The notes below the pieces were generated by a model. It was not told where the DNA came from. It was given only the letters and a program-made list of their open reading frames with translations, and ran no database searches. A stretch of DNA of 37,581 nt from assembly GCA_017939155.1 (NCBI GenBank), contig JAGAZZ010000048.1:87083-124663 (forward strand), in the 5' to 3' direction. The position numbers and the translations under genes were made by a program. This DNA comes from Alphaproteobacteria bacterium. Its GTDB lineage: Bacteria > Pseudomonadota > Alphaproteobacteria > RF32 > CAG-239. How positions within the stretch are numbered: the stretch's first letter is position 1; each line of letters begins with the position of its first letter. This document shows, one piece after another, positions 1 through 8,515 of the stretch.

Positions 1-2552
1 TGTGGCAAAACCAATCCCTCTTTATGTCTGTTGGTAAACAAAATATGCAGTGGCAAGCCGTCTTGTCGGTAGGCATTAAGCCAAGCAATTGTATCAGGGG
101 CATTGAGGCGTGTATCATAACTTAAAACCTCAATGCCGTAGCGCTGCATTTCTTTGTTTAAAGACAAGCCAAAGAGGCGGTTTAACGTTTTCATATCATA
201 AATACTGAGCACAACCGCTTTCCCGTTTTGAATTTTTTGGCTGATTTTTTCTTGTAAGGACTGTAACTTGGGCAAAGTGACAGGCTTAACTGCAAAAGCA
301 TTTAAGATAAACCCGAAACAAAGAAACACTCCGCACACCGCATAAAGGGCGTATTTCTGTACTTTATCAAATAAAAAGATTTTATCTTTTTTAAGCCGAA
401 CAAGGGTGGTTGTTTCACCGATAACGAGCGGATAAACATACCACAAAAGCGCGCTCAACAGCACACCGCCCACAGCGGCTATCAGCGCTGTCGTGCCTTT
501 AAGCCCAAAAATCATTACCAACATCAAGAGAAGATATAAGATAATAAGCAGTCCGTTTATGCCACCAAGTCGTATGGCTAAAGCTCTGGCTTTTTTGTTA
601 AAAATAAGCCCCGCCAGCGCTAAAACAGACATTCCGCCCCAAAGCAGAGTCAAAACCTTAACACATTCTCCGACAGAGGCCCCTCTTAGCTTAAATAGCA
701 CCTCCGGCAAGCTCAAAAAAGGATAAGCCATAACCAAAACCGCCGTAAATATGCCTCCCCATAGTCCGGTATGAAAAATCTTTTTTAACGGGCGAAACAG
801 CGCAAAGTTCATATACCCGGCACTTTCCATCAAAAGCCCCGTGCCAATCATCAGCGCGACCGCATTAATAAACCCGTTATCATAAAGCCCCTCAAAAGAA
901 TAATTTTTACCATAAAAAATCCCTCCTGCCAGCATGACGCCGAGAGCCATAAAAAAGCGAAAGAAAACTCGTCTTGGCGCAGGGCTTTCGGCAAAAACTA
1001 AACAAAGCTTGGTTAACAGACAAAGCGCTCCCGGCATCAGGCTAAGCCAAACTCCAAGCCAAAATAGCCCTGCCGTCGTTGTCTGCTGGTCTAAAGGTGT
1101 TGTGCTAAAATCTGGTCTAGACAGACGGGGCGTGACAACCGTTCTTAAAATTTCATCATCGTCAAAAGATGCCGTCACCGCAATTTCGTTTTCATCTTCT
1201 TTATCGGCAAACGCTTCCTCATCATAGTCAAATACAACCGAAACCTCATCTTCTTTTATCTGATAGCGCGGGTTAAGAAAACTTGTGTTATTTTTATCTT
1301 CAACCATCGCCGCGGTATTGCTGAAAGAAGCAGTGGTGGCAAATGAGAGCTCAAGCGTCTTGTTTGCTTTGTTTAAGAGAGCGCTTTTAAGCTTGGCGTG
1401 TGCGCTCTCTTCTTTAGGCAACGCGCTAAACCCTTTAGTCACAAAGTCATAATGAATGGAAACTTGCTCATCATCGGACGGATGAAGCGTTAACTCATGA
1501 GCACTTGAAACTCTTTTACAAGTTGCATCTTTTGCCTGGCACAAAACAAAAGAAAAATCTCCCTTAATTTTCATCGGCTTATGATAATCGTTTCGCGTAA
1601 ACTCAATCGGAAACAACACGTTTTGGGTCAGTACCCGCGCCGCTTTTTTCCCGATAACCACACCCGAGGGAACCGGCGCATAGAGTTTATAATCCTTGAT
1701 ATTCAAATTTTCTTGGCTGTCTTCGGATAAGAAGAAGACAGGCTTTGCAAAAGGATTCAAATAATCCCCGTTGATGTAATATCCTTTAGGCACCAAAACT
1801 TCAATCACGCCTCTAATTGTCGGCTTGTCGCCGGGATAAGCCGTATCAAGCAATAGTCTGGCTTTAACACCATCATCAAGCAAAACCGGCTTTTCGCGTG
1901 TGCCGTCATTATATGCCGGAAGTTTACCCAAAGCGCGATAAAACTTGCCGATATTAAATTCAAGCAAAGCCAAAGTAATTTCATCAATAACACCGGGCGA
2001 AACATCTTCAAAGTTTTTATCCCGCCGGCGTACCGGGTTACCGATTTCACCGGGAGCATATTCCAAATATTTATACGGTGTGTAGCTGACTTCATATTGC
2101 CCATCAGCCGTTTTTTTTCTTTTATCGCTGTATTTAGGCGCAAATTCGCCGTCTTTTGCCACAACCAAAGCTTCTTGCGGCAACAGTGCTGTTGCTTTAA
2201 TCTGTTGTCTGAGGCGGTCGGTCGCGTAAACATAGCGCCGCTTAACGCTGACATAAAAACGAACAAATCCCTCGATTTTTTTTAATTTTTCTGGTTGTAC
2301 CGTCGGCCAAACCCGCTGCAAATAACCGCTCAAATCTCCGTTTATTTTATCCCCATCAAAAAGCTTATCGGCAAGGTTTAGCATAACATAAAATTTGACA
2401 AGTTCATTGTCGGCTTCAATCAACGGTTTGCTTTTATCATAAACAATCTTCTCCCCAAACAGCGGCAACGTTTCGGCAAGCGTTATGCCCGGGTTGAAAA
2501 GACAAAACGCTACCCCTATATATAAAATAAAATGATAAATAAATTTTCTCAT
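1..2552 (-). CDS. DsbD/ScsB-like membrane protein, 3' end outside window
   Basis: An open frame starts at an ATG (2552-2550) and runs without a stop off the left edge, giving 850 codons. Residues 1-26 form a signal peptide ending in ITLA. The large N-terminal periplasmic part carries a C338-x6-C345 pair that resembles the cysteine pair of the DsbD alpha domain. About eight membrane segments follow (residues ~500-745), then a thioredoxin-like region (~765-850) whose ending, with a GLPLHILF stretch, matches the GVPLY stretch in DsbD. In DsbD/ScsB the membrane domain uses Cys in an MPC motif and in a TPC motif, and the terminal domain uses CxxC. Here these read MPG (residues 506-508), MAYPF (608-612) and YDMKTL (785-790). 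The protein is probably a DsbD relative that cannot relay electrons in the usual way. No clear Shine-Dalgarno precedes the start. The family assignment comes from motif layout by eye, so it is moderately sure; the open frame is certain. Confidence 0.65.
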   Translation of the reverse strand, partial: MRKFIYHFILYIGVAFCLFNPGITLAETLPLFGEKIVYDKSKPLIEADNELVKFYVMLNLADKLFDGDKINGDLSGYLQRVWPTVQPEKLKKIEGFVRFYVSVKRRYVYATDRLRQQIKATALLPQEALVVAKDGEFAPKYSDKRKKTADGQYEVSYTPYKYLEYAPGEIGNPVRRRDKNFEDVSPGVIDEITLALLEFNIGKFYRALGKLPAYNDGTREKPVLLDDGVKARLLLDTAYPGDKPTIRGVIEVLVPKGYYINGDYLNPFAKPVFFLSEDSQENLNIKDYKLYAPVPSGVVIGKKAARVLTQNVLFPIEFTRNDYHKPMKIKGDFSFVLCQAKDATCKRVSSAHELTLHPSDDEQVSIHYDFVTKGFSALPKEESAHAKLKSALLNKANKTLELSFATTASFSNTAAMVEDKNNTSFLNPRYQIKEDEVSVVFDYDEEAFADKEDENEIAVTASFDDDEILRTVVTPRLSRPDFSTTPLDQQTTTAGLFWLGVWLSLMPGALCLLTKLCLVFAESPAPRRVFFRFFMALGVMLAGGIFYGKNYSFEGLYDNGFINAVALMIGTGLLMESAGYMNFALFRPLKKIFHTGLWGGIFTAVLVMAYPFLSLPEVLFKLRGASVGECVKVLTLLWGGMSVLALAGLIFNKKARALAIRLGGINGLLIILYLLLMLVMIFGLKGTTALIAAVGGVLLSALLWYVYPLVIGETTTLVRLKKDKIFLFDKVQKYALYAVCGVFLCFGFILNAFAVKPVTLPKLQSLQEKISQKIQNGKAVVLSIYDMKTLNRLFGLSLNKEMQRYGIEVLSYDTRLNAPDTIAWLNAYRQDGLPLHILFTNRHKEGLVLP

Positions 2553-2650
2553 ACTGTTTTTACTGTTGCTTTTTTCAAATATTCTTATATTAGTATATAC
2601 GATAAAAACGTCAAAAGGCAACAGACTTTTTAGGAAAGACACAACTTAAG

Positions 2651-3355
2651 ATGACAAAGAAAAATTCTTTAGAAGATGCAATGGAGAAATTTCGCGCTGT
2701 TTCCAAACAATTAGGAGAAAGCGGCTTGCTTGATGATAACGAAGATATAAAACCAAATGTTCGCAAATCGCGCGTAAAAAAAAGCGAAAAAACGGATTCA
2801 CTTGCCGGAAAATGTTTGGTGCGCCTGTCAGAGAGCTCGTCTGATATGTATAATCACGCCGTTATTTACATCACCGAATGCACTGCCTCAAAAGTCCGCG
2901 GTATTATGATAAACAAGCTTATGTTCGGTACCGCCGCCATTGAATGTAAGAGTAAAGAAAATAACGGTGAAAATGCCTTAAAAAATGTTTATGAAGACCT
3001 CTATCAGGGCGGTCCCGAAAATCCGGCGCACGGATTCGTTTTATTTCCGCGCGAAGAGTGTGTTGAGAATGACCCGTTTGCCGAAGTTTTAGGCGATGTT
3101 GCCATTTCCACCTCTTTTGGTGTTTTGCAAGAAATTTTAGAAGGCGAGGGACCGGAAAAGAAAATTATTGCCATGGGACATTGTGCATGGAACAGAGGCG
3201 AGCTCGAGTGGGAAATTTTTAATAACAAATGGCTTGTCGTTCCCACTAATTTGGAATTGATGTTTGAAACTGATTTTTCTGAGCGCTGGGCAAAAGCCGC
3301 TGCCTCAAGCGGGGTTAACCTCAAAACCTATATGCCGCAAATAGGTCTTGCTTAA
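2651..3355 (+). CDS. yqgE: YqgE/AlgH family protein (DUF179)
   Basis: 234 aa. From about residue 54 the protein follows the YqgE/AlgH family: GKCLVRLSES at the start, GIMINK, QGGPENPAHGFVLF, a DVAISTS stretch, and GHCAWNRGELEWEI..WLVVP near the end. Members are usually about 185-190 aa; this one has an extra charged, probably disordered N-terminal segment of about 45 residues (EKFRAVSKQLGESG, then KSRVKKSEK). The molecular function of the family is not established; AlgH was linked to alginate regulation in Pseudomonas. The nearest Shine-Dalgarno-like AGGAAA lies at 2632-2637, a long 13 bases before the ATG. The gene is divergent from the DsbD-like gene and stands alone. Family call is firm. 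Confidence 0.88.
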   Translation: MTKKNSLEDAMEKFRAVSKQLGESGLLDDNEDIKPNVRKSRVKKSEKTDSLAGKCLVRLSESSSDMYNHAVIYITECTASKVRGIMINKLMFGTAAIECKSKENNGENALKNVYEDLYQGGPENPAHGFVLFPREECVENDPFAEVLGDVAISTSFGVLQEILEGEGPEKKIIAMGHCAWNRGELEWEIFNNKWLVVPTNLELMFETDFSERWAKAAASSGVNLKTYMPQIGLA

Positions 3356-3374
3356 AATATCAAATATCAGTAAG

Positions 3375-3641
3375 TTATCGTTTTGATTTCAACCATTCAA
3401 TAAAATTGAGGATGTACGCTTCAAGATAAGCTTTATATAACACATAAACGCTTAAAAACAAAATCGACCATCCTAAAACCGCAAGCATAAATGGCAATAA
3501 GCTCAAAAACACAAACAAGACGATAAACAAAACCAACAAGCTTGTTAAACACCCTAACGTGTTTTGCCTTTCTATTGCTTTAATTTGCTTGCGAATATCT
3601 TTGTCATCATTCGGGTCAGGGTATATATATTCAATTTCCAT
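3375..3641 (-). CDS. small membrane protein, hypothetical
   Basis: 88 aa. An acidic N-terminus (MEIEYIYPDPNDDKD) and a short basic helix (RKQIKAIERQ) precede two closely spaced hydrophobic segments at about residues 30-53 and 55-70, and the tail is basic (IEWLKSKR). A strong AAGGAG site lies six bases before the ATG, which supports a real gene. It converges on yqgE with 19 bases between the stops. I do not recognise a family. A two-pass inner-membrane protein is the most that can be said. Confidence 0.65.
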   Translation of the reverse strand: MEIEYIYPDPNDDKDIRKQIKAIERQNTLGCLTSLLVLFIVLFVFLSLLPFMLAVLGWSILFLSVYVLYKAYLEAYILNFIEWLKSKR

Positions 3642-3694
3642 ATCAGCTCCTTCTCTTATAATTTAGGACGTAAAAATCCGATTATCAAGGACGC

Positions 3695-4588
3695 TCAAAG
3701 ATATTTCTTCAATTCTTCATAATAAGCATCCGAAGGGGCTGTTTTTAACCTTAAGCCGTCAAGCACCATATACGGAATGTTCAGGTTATTGTTGCGCCCT
3801 GTTCCTAAAGCATTTTCAGGGTGAGCCGTTCCGCCGTGAAAATCAGACCCGCCGGCGGTGACAAGTTTCAGCGTTTTAATAATCTCCAAATAAGCGATTC
3901 GCTCTTGTAACGGATGTGAAGAGTGGAAAACCTCAATGCCGTCTAGCCCTGCTTCTTTTAATTCCTCAACAAGCTCAAACAGCCTTTGTCCTGAACGTTT
4001 GGTGTGAATAGGGTGGGCAAGAATAGCTTTAGCGCCGTTTTCTTTAATAAACGAAATTACTTCTTTAACCGGTTTCGGGCGCGATTCAACAAAACAGGTG
4101 CCGCCTTTGGCAAAAATCCCTTTATACGCCTCATCAATTGAAGAAATGTATCCTTTTTTTAATAAAATATCAGCAAAATGTGGTCTGCGGATTTGAGTGC
4201 GTTTGCGCCCTTGCTCATCAAATGCAATTTCATCATAAGAAATCTGAAACCCTTTTTTATTAAGCATTTCAATCCGTTTATGCGCTAAAATCTCTCTTGC
4301 CGCCATCTCTTTATTTTGATAGTCTGTAAAAGCGCTAAGGTTTGCATCGGGAATGTCAAGTGCGATAATTTCCATATCCGTCCGCGGATAATACACCGAA
4401 AGTTCCGCGCCGTTAACAATTTCAATCTTTTTATGAAGTGCCGCCGCGTGGAGTTCCTTTAATCCCGAAACCGCGTCATGGTCAGTTAAAGCTAAAGCCT
4501 CAAGCTCAAGGGAGAGGGCGTTTTTCAAAACCTCGGACGGGGTTAAAAAACCATCCGAAGCCGTAGAATGTGTGTGAAGGTCTATCAT
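3695..4588 (-). CDS. rnm: PHP-domain phosphoesterase (RNase AM / YciV-TrpH family)
   Basis: 297 aa, the usual size of the YciV/TrpH group. The N-terminus MIDLHTHSTASDG and the ALALTDHD motif are the first two metal-binding blocks of PHP domains; further blocks are GAELS, the ILAHP motif and the late GGSDFHGG motif. E. coli YciV (RNase AM) is a 5'-to-3' exonuclease that trims rRNA 5' ends and acts on short oligonucleotides; the same role here is by homology. The gene follows the mini-lipoprotein by 15 bases on the same strand and has no strong Shine-Dalgarno of its own, so translation may be coupled. The PHP call is firm; the exact substrate is inferred. Confidence 0.85.
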   Translation of the reverse strand: MIDLHTHSTASDGFLTPSEVLKNALSLELEALALTDHDAVSGLKELHAAALHKKIEIVNGAELSVYYPRTDMEIIALDIPDANLSAFTDYQNKEMAAREILAHKRIEMLNKKGFQISYDEIAFDEQGRKRTQIRRPHFADILLKKGYISSIDEAYKGIFAKGGTCFVESRPKPVKEVISFIKENGAKAILAHPIHTKRSGQRLFELVEELKEAGLDGIEVFHSSHPLQERIAYLEIIKTLKLVTAGGSDFHGGTAHPENALGTGRNNNLNIPYMVLDGLRLKTAPSDAYYEELKKYL

Positions 4589-4603
4589 TTTTTTCTTTAT
4601 CTT

Positions 4604-4714
4604 TTAAAAGTGAACCGAAAGAATATCTGCCGTAACATTAGCCCCGTGATTAGTCCCCGTTGCCTGACAAGAACAAAACAATATCAAAAACAAAAAAACA
4701 GCTAATAACCGCAT
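4604..4714 (-). CDS. mini-lipoprotein, 36 aa
   Basis: Reading from the ATG at 4714, which has an AAGGA-type site seven bases upstream, gives 36 residues: a short basic start (MRLL), a hydrophobic stretch and a Ser-Cys lipobox-like end (FCSC, lipidated Cys probably residue 16), then about 20 polar residues. A longer reading from further upstream is possible, but it would bury the signal peptide in the middle and lacks a good ribosome site. The short protein resembles entericidin-like or other alphaproteobacterial mini-lipoproteins in size only; function unknown. It precedes the PHP gene and is divergent from pagP. Confidence 0.55.
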   Translation of the reverse strand: MRLLAVFLFLILFCSCQATGTNHGANVTADILSVHF

Positions 4715-4843
4715 AAGAACATCCTTTTTTATTTTCCAATAACTGCAACAAAATCTAGGGAAAAAGTGTAAAAAAAGATTTAATATTTTAAGCCTAATTG
4801 CTAAAACATTGGGCGTAAAAATATTTTTTAGGACGATGTGACG

Positions 4844-5392
4844 ATGCGACAATTTTTTTTAAAGGTATTATGTGGCTATGCCCTCTTGATGGCGGCTACT
4901 CCGGCCAATGCTTCTTTTGAAAATTATCTCAATACTCTGAAAGAAAATGTCGTCAAAACTTATCATTCCGACCAAAAAAGCCTGATGCTGCCGGTCTTGG
5001 CATGGCATAATCGCTTAACCTATGATAAAAACCATATTGATAAATACAATGAAATGCCGTGGGGATTTGGTGCCGCCCTTTCTTATTATGAAAACGAAAA
5101 TTGGCACGGTCTTTACGCCATGGCTTTTAAAGATTCGAATTCTTACATGGAAACTTTTTTCGGCTACGCTTACCTGAAAAACACCGCCCTTGATGATAAG
5201 AAAGATTGGCGCCTTGGCTATGGTTACACTTTAGGTATAACTCAGCGTCATGAATACGCCTATATTCCGGTTCCCCTGCCTTTGCCGATTGCCGCCGTAA
5301 GCTATAAGAAAGCTTCTCTAAACGCAGCTTATGTCCCCGGGGTAAAAAATGATGGCAATGTGCTGTTTTGCTGGTTGCGCTACGATTTATAA
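4844..5392 (+). CDS. pagP: lipid A palmitoyltransferase PagP
   Basis: 182 aa from the ATG at 4844; a GTG at 4838 is also in frame, but AGGA at 4830-4833 is better spaced for the ATG. A signal peptide ends at about ANA (residues 21-23). The mature protein follows E. coli PagP closely: AWHNRLTYDK, DKYNEMPWGFG, NWHGLYAMAFKDS, LGYGYTLGIT, the YIPVPLPLPIA stretch, YVPGVKNDGNVLFCW, and an aromatic/Leu barrel end. The catalytic triad of outer-loop residues is present as H55, D97 and S98. PagP is an outer-membrane eight-strand barrel that moves palmitate from phospholipid to lipid A and is linked to resistance to cationic peptides. It stands alone, followed by a bidirectional terminator. Identification is firm; the true in vivo acyl donor and trigger are unknown. 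Confidence 0.92.
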   Translation: MRQFFLKVLCGYALLMAATPANASFENYLNTLKENVVKTYHSDQKSLMLPVLAWHNRLTYDKNHIDKYNEMPWGFGAALSYYENENWHGLYAMAFKDSNSYMETFFGYAYLKNTALDDKKDWRLGYGYTLGITQRHEYAYIPVPLPLPIAAVSYKKASLNAAYVPGVKNDGNVLFCWLRYDL

Positions 5393-5420
5393 CAGGCTGG
5401 ATTCTGTGCTGTTTAAAGCA

Positions 5421-5450
5421 TAAAAAAACTCCCGGTGGTAGGAGTTTTTA
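5421..5450. terminator. bidirectional hairpin terminator between pagP and tRNA-Arg
   Basis: A perfect nine-base stem, AAAAACTCC with GGAGTTTTT, encloses an eight-base loop (5433-5440). It has a T run in both directions, so it can end pagP on the plus strand and tRNA-Arg on the minus strand. Confidence 0.85.
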
Positions 5451-5454
5451 TAAA

Positions 5455-5531
5455 TGGTGCACTCGGCGGGGTTCGAACTCACAACCTTCTGATCCGTAGT
5501 CAGATGCTCTATCCAGTTGAGCTACGAGTGC
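5455..5531 (-). tRNA. tRNA-Arg (anticodon ACG)
   Basis: The minus strand folds as a 77-base tRNA. The acceptor stem GCACTCG pairs with CGAGTGC, the anticodon stem is TCTGA/TCAGA with loop CTACGGA (anticodon ACG), the T arm contains GTTCGAA, and the 3' CCA is encoded. It reads CGN arginine codons after A34 is deaminated to inosine by TadA. It has its own promoter upstream and a terminator downstream. Confidence 0.95.
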
Positions 5532-5544
5532 GTGACTGGTATGT

Positions 5545-5573
5545 TTAATAAAACAGGATTTTATTTTTGTAAA
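5545..5573 (-). promoter_or_regulatory. sigma70-like promoter of tRNA-Arg
   Basis: On the minus strand TTTACA (5573-5568), a 17-base spacer, and TATTAA (5550-5545) lie just upstream of the tRNA 5' end at 5531. Confidence 0.6.
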
Positions 5574-5871
5574 GCATTTTTTTTAATTTTTTTTGTTTTT
5601 TTGCCTAACGTGTTATATTCACTTCAATATTTTTTTGTTTTAAAAAAATCAAACCTAAAACTAAAGTTTGATAACTAAAAAACACCCCGTTAAAACTTGT
5701 TTTAAACCCGAAGAAAGATATATTTTAAACGTCGCAGGATAACAAGAAAAAATACATTACAAATCGCCGCCGATTTTTGTTTATAAGTGGGCTTTTTGTT
5801 TGCTAATGTTTTTTTAGCTTCTATACTGGGCACCATAATATAGAATAAATTTTCTGTATAGAGGATTTTTT
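5574..5871. other. AT-rich intergenic region upstream of malQ
   Basis: No open frame with a ribosome site is visible. The stretch is very rich in A and T runs, especially near 5575-5650. It contains a malQ promoter candidate at 5800-5827 and a partial dyad around the TATAGA/TCTGTATA bases just before the malQ ribosome site. I see no tRNA or recognisable riboswitch. Confidence 0.5.
5800..5827 (+). promoter_or_regulatory. malQ promoter candidate
   Basis: TTGCTA (5800-5805), a 16-base spacer and TATACT (5822-5827) fit a sigma70 promoter about 45 bases upstream of the malQ start. Confidence 0.5.
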
Positions 5872-8478
5872 ATGACAACCGAGGAAATCAAAGATATTGA
5901 TACCGCGCTCGGCAAGCTTGCTGATTTGTCAGGGATTGAATATCAATCCGAACCTGATAGAAAAGTGGGTATGCTCAAAGCAATGGATATTCTGCCCGAA
6001 GACTTTAACTATGAAACAACGGATAAACAAGAACAAGAACAAAATTTTGCTTTAATCAAATCCTTGGTTAAAGAAAAAAAAGATGCTAATTTTATCAATA
6101 TAGTTCATCACGCTCCGGTGTTAAGGCAAAATAAAGTAGACACAATAGAGATTTCCTTACCTGACGGTATTCAAAAATTAAAATGGAATTTTTATGAAGA
6201 TGAAAACCCCCGCAAATATTATAAAGGTGAAATAGCTTTTGAAGATACGGAAAAAGTTTACAGTGGTGAAACATTAGTCGCAGATTTGGAACCGTCAGGG
6301 AAAAAAGGAGAAAATGTCCATCAGATAGGGGATACGGTTTATCGCAAATACAAATTTAAATTTCCGTTTAGTGTCAGGCTCGGCTATCATAATGCTGATT
6401 TTTCCTATACGGATAAAAAAGGCGTGGAGCACATGCAATGTACGCACTTAATCTCGGCTCCTGAAAAATGTTATGACCGCTTAGGGATTAAAGACGGCAA
6501 TAAAACCTGGGGCGTGCCGGTTCAGCTCTATGAACAGGTTAGTGAAAATAACTTAGGTTTGGGTAATTACAGCGATTTAGCTCAATTAGGTTATATTTTA
6601 GGTAAAAATGGTGCCGGACTTTTAGGGGTAAATCCCGTGCACGCTAATCGCGCCGACCAACCCGAAAATGCCTCGCCGTATTCGCCCGACAGCCGGATGT
6701 TCTTTAATTATATTTATCTTGATGTCACGGCAACGGAAGAATTTAAACGTAGCCCCGAGATTCAGGCTTATTATAACAGCGAGAAGTTTCAACAAAAAGT
6801 TCAGCGCAATCGCAGGCGTGCGTATGTTGATTATACAACCACACAGGAATTAGTGGATGACCTGTTATACCGTTGTTATAAAGAATTTAAGAAAAATCCG
6901 GATAAAGAGGACGCTAACCGCTTTAATGTCTATTGTGATAGCCAAGACGGCATATTGGATATGTATGCCACGTTTCGCGCCTTGAATAATTATTTTTCCA
7001 AGCAAAATCCCGCTCCGTTGGATTGGCGTTATTGGCCCGATGAGTATAAAGACCCGAAATCGGAAGCTTTTTTGGAGTTTGTCAAAAAACACCAAGATGA
7101 AATCGGCTATTATAAATATACCCAATACCAATGCACCAAGCAGTTGGAAGAAGTCAAAGACAGTTGCATCAATTCAGGGATGAAAATCGGTCTTTATATG
7201 GATATGGCTGTCGGCGCATCGCCCAAAGGTTTTGAAGCTTGGTATTATTCCGGGTTGTTTATAAAAGGCTCAGCCGGAGCAACGCCGGACGAACTTTCTC
7301 CGACCGGGCAGGTGTGGAACGTTTTGGGCTTTAATCCCGCCAAACTTCAGGAAATGGGCTATGAACCCTATCGGCGGATTTTGGAAACAAATATGAAATA
7401 TGCCGGCTGCATCCGTATAGACCATGTTTTGCAGCTAAACCGGCTTTATTTCCATCCGGATAACGGTAGCCGTGGAACCTATGTATATTATAATTCAGAA
7501 GAACTTATGGCCATTGTTGCATTGGAAAGCCATCGTTATAAAACTATGATAATCGGTGAGGATTTAGGGCGTACAACAGAGGATTTTCGTCGCCAGATGG
7601 AAGAGTATGGTATCCTTTCTTATAAAGTTCTTCCGTTTGAAAGGGAAGGGGATTGTTATAATTCCATGCGTCGTCCCGAGGATTATCAGCAATTGTCCGT
7701 TTGTGCTACCTCCACCCATGACACGCCGACCTTGGTAAATCAATGGAATGTGCAAGATATATGGCAAAAGAAAATGTTAGGGTTCTATGATGAAGCAATT
7801 ATTAACCGGATGTTCGGGCAATATGCTTCGCAAAGGGAATCTCTTAACTGGATGCTCGAGCATTACGGCTGTTGGCAAGAAGTCGGCGGTGAAAAATGCC
7901 CTGATGCGGAACACATGGCAAATGAAATTCCCCCAAAATATCAGCAAGCCGTGGCAGCTTTTATGGCGCGCTCCAAATCTTCTATTATGTTGATGCCGTT
8001 TTCTGATATTTTTGGTATGAGTGAGATGGGAAATATCCCCGGAACGCTTGATATAAATATGACGTTGTCAGATAAGAAATCAATTATGGAAGTCAATGGC
8101 AATGACGGGCGTTTTTATCCCAACTGGCGCAAAAAAATGCACATCCCCGTCGAGCATATCGAAGATGTTGAGATGTTTAAGGAAATTGCCGCCATCTTAA
8201 ATAAATATCGTCCGGACGGCAATGATGGTCGCGGTAAATATTATCAGTTTGAGCGTCAGGGGATAAATGAAGCCTCACAGCTTGATTTTGAAAAAGCCAA
8301 ACGCCTTTATAACATCATCCGTTATAAAGAAGAGTATCAAATGGGGCAGCTTTTGAAAAATCGTTACAGCCCGGCCTATAAAAACAGGCTTGAAGACCGT
8401 CGGACAGCTCAGCAAAAACTCTATACGGAAGCTCTTTTGGCTTGGCAAAAGTTCACCAAGCAAGACCGTGCCGGATAA
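5872..8478 (+). CDS. malQ: 4-alpha-glucanotransferase (amylomaltase, GH77)
   Basis: 868 aa, longer than the roughly 690 aa of E. coli MalQ. It transfers alpha-1,4-glucan segments between maltooligosaccharides or glycogen-derived chains in the cytoplasm. GH77 features are clear: WGVPVQLYEQVSE at the start of the barrel, NASPYSPDSRMFFN, GLYMDMAVG, SPTGQVWN, then nucleophile D517 in RIDHVL, acid/base E563 in GEDLG and D617 in HDTPT. About 200 N-terminal residues precede the barrel and look like beta-rich accessory sequence (Tyr/Lys-rich, for example KYKFKFPFS); whether this is a starch-binding fold cannot be settled by eye. GAGG lies eight bases before the ATG. No other glycogen or maltose genes are in the window. 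A strong terminator follows. Confidence 0.93.
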   Translation: MTTEEIKDIDTALGKLADLSGIEYQSEPDRKVGMLKAMDILPEDFNYETTDKQEQEQNFALIKSLVKEKKDANFINIVHHAPVLRQNKVDTIEISLPDGIQKLKWNFYEDENPRKYYKGEIAFEDTEKVYSGETLVADLEPSGKKGENVHQIGDTVYRKYKFKFPFSVRLGYHNADFSYTDKKGVEHMQCTHLISAPEKCYDRLGIKDGNKTWGVPVQLYEQVSENNLGLGNYSDLAQLGYILGKNGAGLLGVNPVHANRADQPENASPYSPDSRMFFNYIYLDVTATEEFKRSPEIQAYYNSEKFQQKVQRNRRRAYVDYTTTQELVDDLLYRCYKEFKKNPDKEDANRFNVYCDSQDGILDMYATFRALNNYFSKQNPAPLDWRYWPDEYKDPKSEAFLEFVKKHQDEIGYYKYTQYQCTKQLEEVKDSCINSGMKIGLYMDMAVGASPKGFEAWYYSGLFIKGSAGATPDELSPTGQVWNVLGFNPAKLQEMGYEPYRRILETNMKYAGCIRIDHVLQLNRLYFHPDNGSRGTYVYYNSEELMAIVALESHRYKTMIIGEDLGRTTEDFRRQMEEYGILSYKVLPFEREGDCYNSMRRPEDYQQLSVCATSTHDTPTLVNQWNVQDIWQKKMLGFYDEAIINRMFGQYASQRESLNWMLEHYGCWQEVGGEKCPDAEHMANEIPPKYQQAVAAFMARSKSSIMLMPFSDIFGMSEMGNIPGTLDINMTLSDKKSIMEVNGNDGRFYPNWRKKMHIPVEHIEDVEMFKEIAAILNKYRPDGNDGRGKYYQFERQGINEASQLDFEKAKRLYNIIRYKEEYQMGQLLKNRYSPAYKNRLEDRRTAQQKLYTEALLAWQKFTKQDRAG

Positions 8479-8486
8479 TATAAAAA

Positions 8487-8515
8487 TGGAGCGCAAAAGC
8501 GCTCCAAAATTTTTG
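8487..8515 (+). terminator. malQ terminator
   Basis: A GC-rich seven-base stem GGAGCGC/GCGCTCC with an AAAA loop is followed by AAAATTTTTG and a second T run, nine bases after the malQ stop. Confidence 0.85.

Noticed and set aside
493-1227. Plus-strand open frames within the left 1.3 kb
   Set aside because: They are antisense to the long DsbD-like frame, have no ribosome site and no domain.
1805-2266. Minus-strand 153-aa frame
   Set aside because: It lies in another frame inside the DsbD-like gene, which is open across the region with a signal peptide and a recognisable layout.
4604-4852. 82-aa version of the mini-lipoprotein
   Set aside because: The extra N-terminal part overlaps the pagP start, lacks a ribosome site and would put the signal peptide in the middle.
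5574-5871. Possible small RNA or riboswitch upstream of malQ
   Set aside because: No stable fold or conserved core was seen; the stretch is mostly A and T runs.
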